A stretch of DNA of 64,000 bases from positions 186,001-250,000 of the forward strand of contig NZ_VHSF01000001.1 of assembly GCF_007050985.1 (NCBI RefSeq), given 5' to 3'. The translations under genes and the position numbers were made by a program. Position 1 is the stretch's first letter, and every line of letters begins with the position of its first letter. Positions 28,769 to 37,354 of this stretch are shown here, one piece after another. The notes under the pieces are model-generated. The model had not been told where the DNA came from. It saw only the letters and a list, made by a program, of their open reading frames with translations, and searched no databases. The stretch is from Christiangramia sabulilitoris (GTDB lineage: Bacteria > Bacteroidota > Bacteroidia > Flavobacteriales > Flavobacteriaceae).

Positions 28769-29316
28769 TTGGAAATGATATCATAGATCTTAACCTAGCC
28801 AGGACGGAAAAGAAATCGGAAAACCTCCGGATTCTTCAGAAAATTTGTACTGAAGGAGAAATAGAATTAATTAAAAGTTCTGAGGACCCTGAACTTTTTT
28901 TCTGGAAAGTCTGGTCTATGAAGGAAACTGCCTATAAGGCACATCAAAGATTATTTGATATCCCGAGAAAATTAAATCCGCAGAAATATGAATGCCATTT
29001 TAATCCTGGAAATAAGGTTGGCTTGGTTTCTATTGATGGGTGCGATTATAATGTAAAACTTTCCATTTCAGCAGATTCTATTCATTGCCATACCCGGGAT
29101 GCTAGCATTGAGGTTTTTACTGGTGTAAAAAATAAAGATCAGATTTTAATCAACTTTCTGGCAAGCCATTATACAAAAGAAAGAACATTTGATCTTAGAA
29201 AAAATTCACAGGGAATACCTTCCTGTTATCTGCATAATTTGAAAAAAATAATTCCCTTATCTGTTAGTCACCACGGGAAATTTACTGCTTTTGCGATTCC
29301 GTTAATTAAGTCCTAA
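28765..29316 (+). CDS. 4'-phosphopantetheinyl transferase superfamily protein
   Basis: A 183-residue PPTase that loads the phosphopantetheine arm onto the operon's carrier protein. Magnesium and CoA motifs are GNDIIDL with Asp5 and WSMKETAYKA with Glu54 and Lys58. It starts with GTG inside the ACP stop codon, a tight coupling that strongly suggests it serves that ACP. It is the last gene of the operon. Confidence 0.9.
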   Translation: MIGNDIIDLNLARTEKKSENLRILQKICTEGEIELIKSSEDPELFFWKVWSMKETAYKAHQRLFDIPRKLNPQKYECHFNPGNKVGLVSIDGCDYNVKLSISADSIHCHTRDASIEVFTGVKNKDQILINFLASHYTKERTFDLRKNSQGIPSCYLHNLKKIIPLSVSHHGKFTAFAIPLIKS

Positions 29317-29398
29317 AAGCAGTTAAACATTTAAAAACAGCATTGACCTCTCCCTGCTTGTTTTGTATCTTCAATCATCAATTAAAAATAATTTTTAT

Positions 29399-30115
29399 AT
29401 GAAGACAGTAGATAAAATGGAGGTGATTCATAGCCAGACGGCTGAGTTTATTGAGCAGGGAGAAACAGGTAAATTTTTAAAATTAATACCTGATACTTTT
29501 GTAATCAAAGGAGAAAAAGAAAACGGTGTCTTTAATCAGGGTTACGCGATTAGACACTTGAACCGAAGGGATATGCTTCTCATTGATGTTGTTGAAGAAT
29601 CTAGCAAACCAGCGATAAAAAAACTGGTTGATGAAGGTTACATTATTAAAGGAATACTAATCACTTGTGATGCTGTTTTAAAATCTGCTTATGCAGACCT
29701 TAAGACCATTTCTGAAGATGCTGGCGGAGCACCAATCTATGCTCATCCAAGGAATAATATAAAAGATGATTTTAAAACAAAAGATATAACCGCCAAAGAT
29801 AAAGTGTTGGAAAGTTTTTCTATTAATATCTTTGATCTGCCCGGTAGTGAAGGAGCTTCGGTTGTGGTATATTCTGAAATTAATGATGGAATGTTATTTC
29901 CGGGGGAAGATGCTGTTGGATCTGATTATGATTCAGAATTGAATACATTCATTAGACCGGAAAAAAAGAATGAAAATAATGACTATGGTCTGGCAGAAAG
30001 CTGGTCTGCCTTTGATACTCCATTTAGCTTTCTTTTTCCGCGGAAAGGAAAACCGGGGTTCAACCTTGAAGAAGGGGAACAAATAGATATTCTTAATAAA
30101 CTAGGTAAAAGCTAA
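29399..30115 (+). CDS. Degenerate metallo-beta-lactamase-fold protein
   Basis: A 238-residue cytosolic protein that follows the MBL fold plan: strands opening KFLKLIPDTFVIKG, then GYIIKGILITCDAVLKSAYADL, APIYAHPRN, and FDLPGSEGASVVVYSEI. Where the zinc motif HxHxDH should stand there is CDAVLKSAY, so metal ligands are lost and a metal-dependent hydrolase activity is unlikely. The ATG at 29399 is chosen over an upstream TTG. It sits 82 bases after the polyketide operon on the same strand and may be separately transcribed. The fold call is by pattern and moderately certain. Confidence 0.5.
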   Translation: MKTVDKMEVIHSQTAEFIEQGETGKFLKLIPDTFVIKGEKENGVFNQGYAIRHLNRRDMLLIDVVEESSKPAIKKLVDEGYIIKGILITCDAVLKSAYADLKTISEDAGGAPIYAHPRNNIKDDFKTKDITAKDKVLESFSINIFDLPGSEGASVVVYSEINDGMLFPGEDAVGSDYDSELNTFIRPEKKNENNDYGLAESWSAFDTPFSFLFPRKGKPGFNLEEGEQIDILNKLGKS

Positions 30116-30140
30116 AATTCAGTAAAAATAAAATTTTCGA

Positions 30141-30230
30141 AAGGGTTGTTTTGAAAGATAAAATTTGACTTTGATTACCTTGAATTCAGTAAATCCGTCA
30201 AATAAGTTTTCTTTCAGAACAACCTTTATC
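30141..30230. terminator. Long convergent hairpin between 30115 and 30233
   Basis: Two arms, AAGGGTTGTTTTGAAAG and CTTTCAGAACAACCTT, are almost complementary and enclose an AT-rich interior. The convergent position fits a bidirectional terminator, though the loop is unusually large. Confidence 0.4.
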
Positions 30231-30232
30231 TT

Positions 30233-30808
30233 TTAGGATTTTTCTGAAGATTCTTCTTTTTCCTGTTCCTTTTGTTGCTCTTCGGCCTCTTCGGCTCCCT
30301 CTTCAGAAATTAGCGGATGATCCTTAATATTAAGACCTACAATAAGGATAACATTGGTGATAGTACCATAGAGCATCATGACCACCGCAATAAAACCACC
30401 TCCAAGCAAAGAAGCCATTCCCAGGCTAACATAATAGATAGTCTCATACCATGATGTTACTACCTCTTTAGATTCACTAATAGGCAGGTTTAGCATCAAA
30501 AAGGTAATAACTGCGGCTACAATTAAAATAGTGTCAGATTTAGCGATCATAAGAACGTCCTTGTAATGCCTGTCTGTTAACCTGGATTCTGAAGACCGGC
30601 TCAACCCCAGTAAAGTAAGCATAAGCGCCAGGATCGTTGTCGAGCCCAGGATTACTGTATTACAAAGCATGTTGATCCCAGACATAGAATTCTGAAGTAG
30701 ATCTAATGCTTTATATCCGGAGATCTGACCTAAAATAAAAGTACCTGAACCCATCACAATGGTAGAAACAACTCCGCCAACAATGGCTCGTTTTACTATG
30801 GCATTCAT
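30233..30808 (-). CDS. Four-helix membrane protein of unknown function
   Basis: A 191-residue integral membrane protein with about four transmembrane helices (near 5-30, 40-65, 90-110, 122-155) and a highly acidic Glu/Gln-rich cytosolic tail. The ATG at 30808 is preferred to the TTG two codons earlier. No family is recognised. It is monocistronic and transcribed away from aconitase. Confidence 0.65.
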   Translation of the reverse strand: MNAIVKRAIVGGVVSTIVMGSGTFILGQISGYKALDLLQNSMSGINMLCNTVILGSTTILALMLTLLGLSRSSESRLTDRHYKDVLMIAKSDTILIVAAVITFLMLNLPISESKEVVTSWYETIYYVSLGMASLLGGGFIAVVMMLYGTITNVILIVGLNIKDHPLISEEGAEEAEEQQKEQEKEESSEKS

Positions 30809-30873
30809 GATCAAGAAAAATTAGATGATGCTAATAATATTTCAATTTCTAAATTGGTAAAAAATAACTTCAA

Positions 30874-30908
30874 TTTGGCTAAGGTTCTGTTAAATACCGA
30901 TATTTTTC
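30874..30908 (+). promoter_or_regulatory. Possible promoter for aconitase
   Basis: TTTG at 30874-30877 and TATTTTTC at 30901-30908 resemble the -33 and -7 elements, with one mismatch in the latter and slightly long spacing. The start codon is 40 bases further on. Confidence 0.35.
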
Positions 30909-30947
30909 CTACAAAAGTGATTAATTTAATGATTAAAACTTCCAATT

Positions 30948-32933
30948 ATGTCAAAACTGAATGTCACTCAAAAGCTGATCAAGGAACACCTTTTAAAAGG
31001 TAATATGGAACCGGGAAAAGAGATTGGTATAAAAATAGACCAGGCGCTATTACAGGATGCCACTGGTACATTGGTTCAGTTGGAATTGGAAGCAATGGGC
31101 TTAAAAAAAGCCCAGACAGAAGTTGCCGTGCAATATGTAGATCATAACCTTTTACAGACAGATTTCAAAAATGCCGATGATCATTTGTTTTTGCATTCTG
31201 CAGCCCAGCGTTTTGGCTTGTGGTATAGCAGACCTGGAAATGGAGTGAGTCATCCCGTACATATGCAAAGATTTGGTAAGCCCGGCAAAACCATGGTAGG
31301 ATCAGATAGCCATACTCCTGCGGCAGGGTCCCTTGGGATGCTGGCCATAGGTACCGGTGGACTTGATGTGGCTGCAGCTATTGCGGGGCAACCGTATTTT
31401 GTAAAAATGCCTGAAGTCATGGGCGTTAAACTAACGGGTAAATTGCCAGATTGGGTGAGTGCCAAGGATGTGATCCTGGAGATGCTCAGGAGATATGATG
31501 TAAAAGGAGGAGTAGGCAAAGTAATAGAATATTATGGGCATGGCCTTAATAATTTAAGCGCTATGGATCGCCATGTAATCGCTAATATGGGTGCAGAACT
31601 TGGAGCAACCACCACCGTCTTTCCCAGCGACGAGGAAACGAAAAGATTTTTAAAAGCCCAGGGCAGGGAGGAAGACTGGATCGAACTAAAGGCTGATGAT
31701 GACTGTAAATACGATTATCATGATGAGATTATTTTAGATGAATTAATTCCGCTCATAGCCCTGCCTACAAGTCCAGGCAATGTAGTTCCGGTAAGAGAGG
31801 TTGAAGGCAAGGAAATAAGCCAGGTTGTGATAGGATCTTCAGCAAATCCGGGTTTGAGGGATTTTTGGATCGCCGGAGCAATTGTGGAAGGCAAATCTGT
31901 AAACAATGATGTCTCTTTTGATATTAATCCAACCTCAAGGCAAATGATCCAGAACATGATCGATAATCGAGCCTTTGCAAATTTAATCAAAGCAGGAGCT
32001 AGATTTCATCAGTCCGGATGTATGGGTTGTATCGGGATGGGACAGGCACCGGCATCTGGCACCATAAGTTTAAGAACCATGCCACGAAATTTTCCTGACA
32101 GATCTGGAACCAAAGATGACCAGGTGCATTTGTGTAGTCCTGAAACTGCAGCAGCATCGGCATTAACTGGAAAGATCACAGATCCAAGAGATCTGGAAAA
32201 ACTTTATGATATGAAGTATCCTGTCTTTAAACATCCGGAGACAGAAATTATTAATACAGAGATGCTGGTAGCACCACCAGAGGATGGATCAAATATAGAA
32301 TTGAAAAAAGGACCAAATATTAAATCACTGCCCTATATAGAACCGATGCAGGAAAAATACTGTGTACCTGTATTGCTGAAAATGGGTGATAATATCTCTA
32401 CAGATGAAATTTTAAAGGCCGGAGCTGAAGTTCTGCCATTTAGAAGTAATCTTCCCGAGATAAGTAAATACTCCTACACGGTAATAGACGAAAGCTTTTA
32501 CGATCGCGCTATGGAAGCTAAAACCACCCATGGTGGACATATAGTAGTTGCTAAAGATAATTATGCCCAGGGTTCCAGTAGAGAACATGCGGCAATTGCA
32601 CCAAAATATCTCGGACAGGTAGCGGTTATCGCAAATTCCTATGCACGTATTGCCTGGCAGAACCTGGTTAACTTTGGAATTCTACCACTCGAATTTATTG
32701 ATATTAAGGATTATGATAAAATAGACCAGGGCGATACCATTTACTTTAGAAATCTTCGCGATGATGTTAAAGAAAGGAATAATATAAAAGTCATTGTTAA
32801 AAATGATAATGGGAAGAAAGAAGAATTTGAAACTAAACATTCCATGAGTGACAGGCAGATAGATGTACTTCTAAAAGGTGGAATTATTAACGAATTTAAA
32901 GATAGACTGGAAGAAGAGGACCTGAAGGCTTAA
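30948..32933 (+). CDS. Aconitate hydratase, Aquifex type
   Basis: A 661-residue aconitase that interconverts citrate and isocitrate in the TCA cycle. The large catalytic part includes SDSHTPAAG and QSGCMGCIGMGQAP (~355-366), which gives two iron-sulfur Cys. The third usual Cys, in a GSCTN loop, is Ser here (GSSANPG), while a Cys is present in HLCSPETAA (~395). The swivel domain has GDNISTDEIL and QGSSREHAA (~540). This arrangement matches the single-chain Aquifex-type family rather than AcnA or AcnB. It ends at a very strong terminator. Confidence 0.93.
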   Translation: MSKLNVTQKLIKEHLLKGNMEPGKEIGIKIDQALLQDATGTLVQLELEAMGLKKAQTEVAVQYVDHNLLQTDFKNADDHLFLHSAAQRFGLWYSRPGNGVSHPVHMQRFGKPGKTMVGSDSHTPAAGSLGMLAIGTGGLDVAAAIAGQPYFVKMPEVMGVKLTGKLPDWVSAKDVILEMLRRYDVKGGVGKVIEYYGHGLNNLSAMDRHVIANMGAELGATTTVFPSDEETKRFLKAQGREEDWIELKADDDCKYDYHDEIILDELIPLIALPTSPGNVVPVREVEGKEISQVVIGSSANPGLRDFWIAGAIVEGKSVNNDVSFDINPTSRQMIQNMIDNRAFANLIKAGARFHQSGCMGCIGMGQAPASGTISLRTMPRNFPDRSGTKDDQVHLCSPETAAASALTGKITDPRDLEKLYDMKYPVFKHPETEIINTEMLVAPPEDGSNIELKKGPNIKSLPYIEPMQEKYCVPVLLKMGDNISTDEILKAGAEVLPFRSNLPEISKYSYTVIDESFYDRAMEAKTTHGGHIVVAKDNYAQGSSREHAAIAPKYLGQVAVIANSYARIAWQNLVNFGILPLEFIDIKDYDKIDQGDTIYFRNLRDDVKERNNIKVIVKNDNGKKEEFETKHSMSDRQIDVLLKGGIINEFKDRLEEEDLKA

Positions 32934-32954
32934 ACATTTTGAGCAGTTAGAAAA

Positions 32955-32986
32955 AAAAAGCCCTTTCATTTCTGAAAGGGCTTTTT
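32955..32986 (+). terminator. Rho-independent terminator after aconitase
   Basis: A perfect 14-bp stem (AAAAAGCCCTTTCA and complement) closes a 4-base loop. Both flanks are A- or T-rich, so it can also end the convergent HPF transcript. Confidence 0.9.
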
Positions 32987-32999
32987 AAATTAATTTGAC

Positions 33000-33299
33000 C
33001 TAGTGGGTACTCATTTTAGATTTACGCTTACTGCATTGTCTTTCTATATCGCTTGTGGATTTAGCAATTGCTGCCTCAAAAGAATCTTCGTTAGATTCTG
33101 CAAAAATTTCAGGGCCCGGGGCACTTAATCTTATTTCTGTGATATACCCATTTGGTTTCTGATTTTCGTCTCTTTTAAAGAATACATTCGCTCTAACTAC
33201 CCAGTCATATTTATTCTCTATTTTATCAAGTTTTTTCTGAGTTAAAGCTTCAAGACTATTGCTCTTGTCTATGTTTACGAATTCAAAAATAGCTTCCAT
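33000..33299 (-). CDS. hpf: Ribosome hibernation-promoting factor, short form
   Basis: A 99-residue HPF/RaiA domain that binds the 30S subunit in stationary phase. The beta-alpha-beta-beta-beta-alpha plan is clear: ALTQKKLDKIENKY, VVRANVFFKRDE, ITEIRLSAPG, IFAESNEDSFEAAI and the final helix SDIERQCSKRK. The long-form dimerisation domain is absent. It is single-gene and convergent with aconitase. Confidence 0.88.
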   Translation of the reverse strand: MEAIFEFVNIDKSNSLEALTQKKLDKIENKYDWVVRANVFFKRDENQKPNGYITEIRLSAPGPEIFAESNEDSFEAAIAKSTSDIERQCSKRKSKMSTH

Positions 33300-33489
33300 A
33301 TAAATTTCTTTTTATTTATTTAAATAAACTTATTTCTTTAAGGTTGACCAAGGCTCTTAGGGTAGAATTGGCAAAGTTTTAGGAGTATTTTTAGACTTTT
33401 AAGGTGATACCTTAAATTATAATTGAACGCAAGGTAAATAGTGTGAAAATTTAAACCAGGGATATATAATTGCTTATTTTTATTATGTT

Positions 33490-33966
33490 ATGGAAACAAA
33501 CAAATTACATAGAAAAATGATGGAACGGGCTATTGAATTAGCCCGGGAAGGTCGTGATATGGATAATGGAGGACCCTTTGGGGCAGTAATTGCCAAAGGA
33601 GATGAAATTATTGCCGAAACCAGGAATGAAGTTCTCTGTAAAGGAGATTGCACACAGCATGCTGAACTTAGAGCTATTCAAAGAGCATGTAGAAAATTAA
33701 ACAGCCTGAATTTGAAAGGTTGTGTATTGTATACGAGTTGTGAACCCTGTATGATGTGTCTTGGCGCTGCTTACTGGGCAGATCTGGATTATATCTATTA
33801 TGGAGCTTCTGCCGATGATGCTAAAGAATATGGATTTAAATACAGTGACATGTACTATAATTCAAATGCGGAAGAAAGGCATAGAGAATTTAGAATGTTC
33901 CAGATATCCAGGGAGGATGCAGTAGGCTTATGGGATAGTGTAAGTAGAAAGGAACTTAACGTATAA
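33490..33966 (+). CDS. Nucleoside/guanine deaminase
   Basis: A 158-residue cytidine-deaminase-fold enzyme. Zinc ligands are His57 in QHAEL with catalytic Glu59, and Cys87 and Cys90 in EPCMMC. The N-terminal NGGPFGAVIA and C-terminal YYNSNAEERHREF are typical of the GuaD guanine deaminase group, so hydrolysis of guanine to xanthine is likely; tRNA adenosine deaminase is less likely because the TadA C-terminal helix is missing. Confidence 0.88.
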   Translation: METNKLHRKMMERAIELAREGRDMDNGGPFGAVIAKGDEIIAETRNEVLCKGDCTQHAELRAIQRACRKLNSLNLKGCVLYTSCEPCMMCLGAAYWADLDYIYYGASADDAKEYGFKYSDMYYNSNAEERHREFRMFQISREDAVGLWDSVSRKELNV

Positions 33967-33986
33967 AATAAAAAGTTTAACTTTTA

Positions 33987-34017
33987 GAACCGAAGTGATG
34001 GCAATTGCTTCGGATTC
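33987..34017 (+). terminator. Terminator after the deaminase gene
   Basis: GAACCGAAG pairs with CTTCGGATTC with one bulged base, followed by TTTATTTTA. Confidence 0.55.
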
Positions 34018-34050
34018 TTTATTTTAAATAACGAAATATTTTTTGAACTA

Positions 34051-34926
34051 ATGGGCCGGAATAGCGAAGAAAAAACCAAGAAAGAAAAGGAACAGCAGGA
34101 AAAGGTAGATGAAGAACTGGATAAATCTGGTAACGAAAATGATGATAATGCTAAAACCCATGGTGAGATTCTCCGGCAACAGATCATTGATGGGTGTGAA
34201 ACCTTTGACAGAAGCCCAAGTAGTATACTTTTAAGCTCATTCACTGCCGGTCTAGAACTGGGTTTTAGTTTTCTTTTGTTATGCTCGGTTTTCAGCTTTT
34301 TTCAGGGTAGTGTAGAAGAAGAAACTTTATATAAAACCATTTCTTTCGTCTATCCGGTTGGTTTTATCCTGGTAATTTTAGGTCAGTCTATTTTATTTAC
34401 AGAACAAACCTCGCTGCTCACTTTACCAGTACTTAGTAATAAAAGAAGTGTATCCAGTCTTTTAAAAATCTGGGGGATAGTAATAATCGGAAATCTTGCA
34501 GGAGGTATTTTAATTGGTTTGACCTTAACCTGGATAGGACCACAACTGGGATTATTCCAGACAGATGTAATTGCAAAGATTGGAGAACACTATGCCAGTT
34601 ACGGAATTCTAACCATCCTGGTAAGTGCATTGTTAGCCGGGTGGTTAATGGGATTACTTAGCTGGCTGGTGACCTATTCCAGGGAAACTACTTCAGAAAT
34701 AATCATAATTTATATAATTACTGCCGTCATGGGCTTTACAGGCTTGCATCATAGTATCATTGGAAATATTGAAATATTCTCAGCAATGTTGATCTCTCCC
34801 GAAATCGATTTTTTGAGCTATTTAAAAGTTCTGATTACAGCATTAATTGGTAATGCCCTTGGTGGAGCAATTTTCGTAGCCTTGCTTAAATACAGGGCTT
34901 TTGTATTCAATGTGAAATTGCCCTAA
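34051..34926 (+). CDS. Formate/nitrite transporter family membrane channel (YfdC-like)
   Basis: A 291-residue FNT-family protein. Residues 1-55 are a very charged cytosolic segment rich in Lys, Glu and Asp. Six transmembrane helices follow, with GLELGFSFLLL, FTEQTSLLTLPVL in the re-entrant loop, GNLAGGILIG, GFTGLHHSIIGN (His in the pore position) and GNALGGAIFVALL. It conducts small monovalent anions; the YfdC subgroup has an unknown substrate. Monocistronic. Confidence 0.85.
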   Translation: MGRNSEEKTKKEKEQQEKVDEELDKSGNENDDNAKTHGEILRQQIIDGCETFDRSPSSILLSSFTAGLELGFSFLLLCSVFSFFQGSVEEETLYKTISFVYPVGFILVILGQSILFTEQTSLLTLPVLSNKRSVSSLLKIWGIVIIGNLAGGILIGLTLTWIGPQLGLFQTDVIAKIGEHYASYGILTILVSALLAGWLMGLLSWLVTYSRETTSEIIIIYIITAVMGFTGLHHSIIGNIEIFSAMLISPEIDFLSYLKVLITALIGNALGGAIFVALLKYRAFVFNVKLP

Positions 34927-34999
34927 TTCCATGTTAAATGAATTTTAATGTATCAGGTTGAGGTCGATGTAATTATTAAATTGAAGAAAAATTAAAACT

Positions 35000-35215
35000 A
35001 TGTCTGAAGATAAAAATAACCAACAAGCCGATTGGCAAAAAAATTCAGGAAGATCTTCTAATTTCAACTCTAAAGATGAAGACTTGAAGAAAGATGGGGA
35101 TGGCAACTTAAAGATCAGAAAAGAAAATCAGGGATTGAGCGAAGAAGAAAATGAAAGTATCCGGGAAACTCTCGATTCGCTATCTGATGAAGATAAAAAT
35201 GAAGAAGAGGAATAG
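35000..35215 (+). CDS. Small hydrophilic protein of unknown function
   Basis: A 71-residue, very charged protein with no hydrophobic core, rich in Lys, Asp, Glu and Asn. It is probably disordered. Composition resembles other flavobacterial stress-related hydrophilins, but no family is recognised. A terminator follows at 35240. Confidence 0.6.
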   Translation: MSEDKNNQQADWQKNSGRSSNFNSKDEDLKKDGDGNLKIRKENQGLSEEENESIRETLDSLSDEDKNEEEE

Positions 35216-35239
35216 ATTGTGATTGAATATTAATTAAAG

Positions 35240-35262
35240 ATCTGATGCAAACGCCATCGGAT
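35240..35262 (+). terminator. Terminator after the small hydrophilic protein gene
   Basis: ATCTGATG pairs with CATCGGAT (one G-U) around a 7-base loop, then TTTTAATTTTT. Confidence 0.65.
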
Positions 35263-35375
35263 TTTTAATTTTTGTTAAGTTATAGGTATAAATAGGGGGG
35301 AGGCACTTAGTATAAATCTGTATCTTTATTGGAATTGAGACTTCTATTCGACTGTAAATTACAGATTTATCAAAT

Positions 35376-37313
35376 ATGAGATTGAAAGAATTCCTGAAAG
35401 AATGCCATGACAAAGGCGTCGTCAAACTGCTGTCCATATATGTGCTCTCGGGTTGGATCATTCTTCAGGTTTTATCTGTAATCCAGGATCCACTAAGTCT
35501 ACCTTTGAAAACGATCACTTATTTTATAATTGCCCTACTGATAGGCTTTCCTGTTTATATCTATATCATTTGGAAATTCCAGCTCGAACCCAGGGAGAAA
35601 AATCCTGGTAGATCACATAATTTCCAAAGGATGTATTTTACCGGTCTTGGAATAACTGCTTTCCTGTCTTTTATAATTGCATTTTTAATAGGCGCTAACA
35701 ATTTTGTGGCACAGAATTTATTAGTGCCTGATCTTACAACAACAGAAAAAATTGCCGTTTTGGAATTCGGCAATAATACAGGTGATTCCAGGAATGAAAT
35801 TCTGGGAAAAATGGCTGCAGACTGGATTGTACATGGTATTAACTCTACGCAGGTCGCAGAGGTGATATCTCCTGAACTTGTTACTTCTTATGCTTCAATG
35901 ATCTCAGATCAACCACCTTCTGCAGATAAAGAATTTATCAAGAGATATTTTAAACCGGCAATGATTATCTCTGGTAATTTTTACAGGGAAGGAGAGAACC
36001 TTATTCTTCAATCCCGGATACTTAATAGTGAAAACGACGAAGTCGTCATAGCCTTTAAAAAACAGCAATGCGATATAAATAAACCGCTGGAATGTATAGA
36101 AAATCTAAAACAATTGATCTTGAGTTTTCTTGCCACAAACCAAGATCCCGATATTAATCTTCAGGAAGATCCACCAACTTTTGAAGCTTATCAATACCTG
36201 CTAAATGCAAAAACTCTGGGTAATAATTCAGATAAATATCTGGAATTAATTAATCTGGCAATTGAAGCAGATGCAACATATTTTGAACCTAAGGTTTTAA
36301 GGATAGCACATTATTATAATAAAGGGGATTATAAGACTGCAGATTCGTTGAGAAAAGCAATAGACGAAACTATTTATAATGATAAGCGGCAATTAAATTT
36401 ATTAACTCTTTATAAAAGTTTACTGGAAGGTAACAACCGGAAGATCTTCACAACAATGATGAAAGAATATGCCTATGCACCTTATGAGTTGGGAAGTAAT
36501 TCCAGTGCCATGGTGATAGCCCTGCAATTTGTAAACAAACCGGAATTGGTAGATACCATTTACAACCAAATCGAAAAAAGTATAAATGACCTGGAAAATT
36601 GCCAGGAGTGCAGGTCCCGGATTTACATCAAAGCTCTTGCAGATATTGAATTAGGTAATTATCAGGAGGTTATTAAATTAATGCAGCCCGTGGTAAAAAA
36701 TTCAGATTTGGAATATTTACAGAAACCATTATTGGTGGCATTTATACGGTCAAATAACGAAGAGGAACTGGAAAATTATTTTTCAAATAAAAAACCAGGC
36801 CTGGAACCTGAAGTTCTTCAATCGCTTTACCTGATGGTTGCCAGGGAATACCTTTTACAGAATAATAGCGAAAAGGCCAATTTATATCTTAATAGAATTA
36901 TTAATACTAAGGTTGCAAAAAATCCTGGTTTAATGGCTGAAGCATATTTTTTGCTTGAAGAATATGAGCAGGCATTTTCTATCTATCGGGAGATAATTTC
37001 CGAAGCACCTGAAAATATTACAGCGTTGGGAAGATTGGCCATAATCTCATCCAGATTAGGAGAAAAGGATAGGTCTCAGAAATATTTAGAAAAATTAAAT
37101 TCAATTAGAGGAAATTACCAGTACGGCAGCATAGATTATCAGATGGCCATATTTCATAAAATGGAAGATAACTGGGATAAAACCTATGAATTTCTACTGA
37201 AGTCTATCGCCCGGGGAAACACCTATACTTCAGATAATTTTCAAAATGATCCTCTCTTACTGGATTATAAGGACAGGCCTGAATTTAATAAAATACTAAC
37301 CTATTGGCATTAA
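35376..37313 (+). CDS. Membrane-anchored TPR protein
   Basis: A 645-residue protein. Residues 1-130 hold three hydrophobic segments (~17-35, 45-68, 88-110) in the arrangement found ahead of TPR domains in adenylate-cyclase-related regulators. Residues ~125-255 (KIAVLEFGNNTGD, LGKMAADWIVHGI, ISGNFYREGENL) form the alpha/beta domain seen with those TPR proteins, here without a DNA-binding or cyclase domain. Several TPR helices follow from ~255 to 640. It may assemble a complex at the inner membrane; no partner is encoded nearby. Confidence 0.65.
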   Translation: MRLKEFLKECHDKGVVKLLSIYVLSGWIILQVLSVIQDPLSLPLKTITYFIIALLIGFPVYIYIIWKFQLEPREKNPGRSHNFQRMYFTGLGITAFLSFIIAFLIGANNFVAQNLLVPDLTTTEKIAVLEFGNNTGDSRNEILGKMAADWIVHGINSTQVAEVISPELVTSYASMISDQPPSADKEFIKRYFKPAMIISGNFYREGENLILQSRILNSENDEVVIAFKKQQCDINKPLECIENLKQLILSFLATNQDPDINLQEDPPTFEAYQYLLNAKTLGNNSDKYLELINLAIEADATYFEPKVLRIAHYYNKGDYKTADSLRKAIDETIYNDKRQLNLLTLYKSLLEGNNRKIFTTMMKEYAYAPYELGSNSSAMVIALQFVNKPELVDTIYNQIEKSINDLENCQECRSRIYIKALADIELGNYQEVIKLMQPVVKNSDLEYLQKPLLVAFIRSNNEEELENYFSNKKPGLEPEVLQSLYLMVAREYLLQNNSEKANLYLNRIINTKVAKNPGLMAEAYFLLEEYEQAFSIYREIISEAPENITALGRLAIISSRLGEKDRSQKYLEKLNSIRGNYQYGSIDYQMAIFHKMEDNWDKTYEFLLKSIARGNTYTSDNFQNDPLLLDYKDRPEFNKILTYWH

Positions 37314-37354
37314 TAGAATTTTATCGGGGAAGTGAATGTAATGCTAACAATCTC

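Noticed and set aside
29343-29373. Possible TTG / TATCTTCA promoter ahead of the MBL-fold gene
   Set aside because: The -7 box has two mismatches; too weak to list as a feature.
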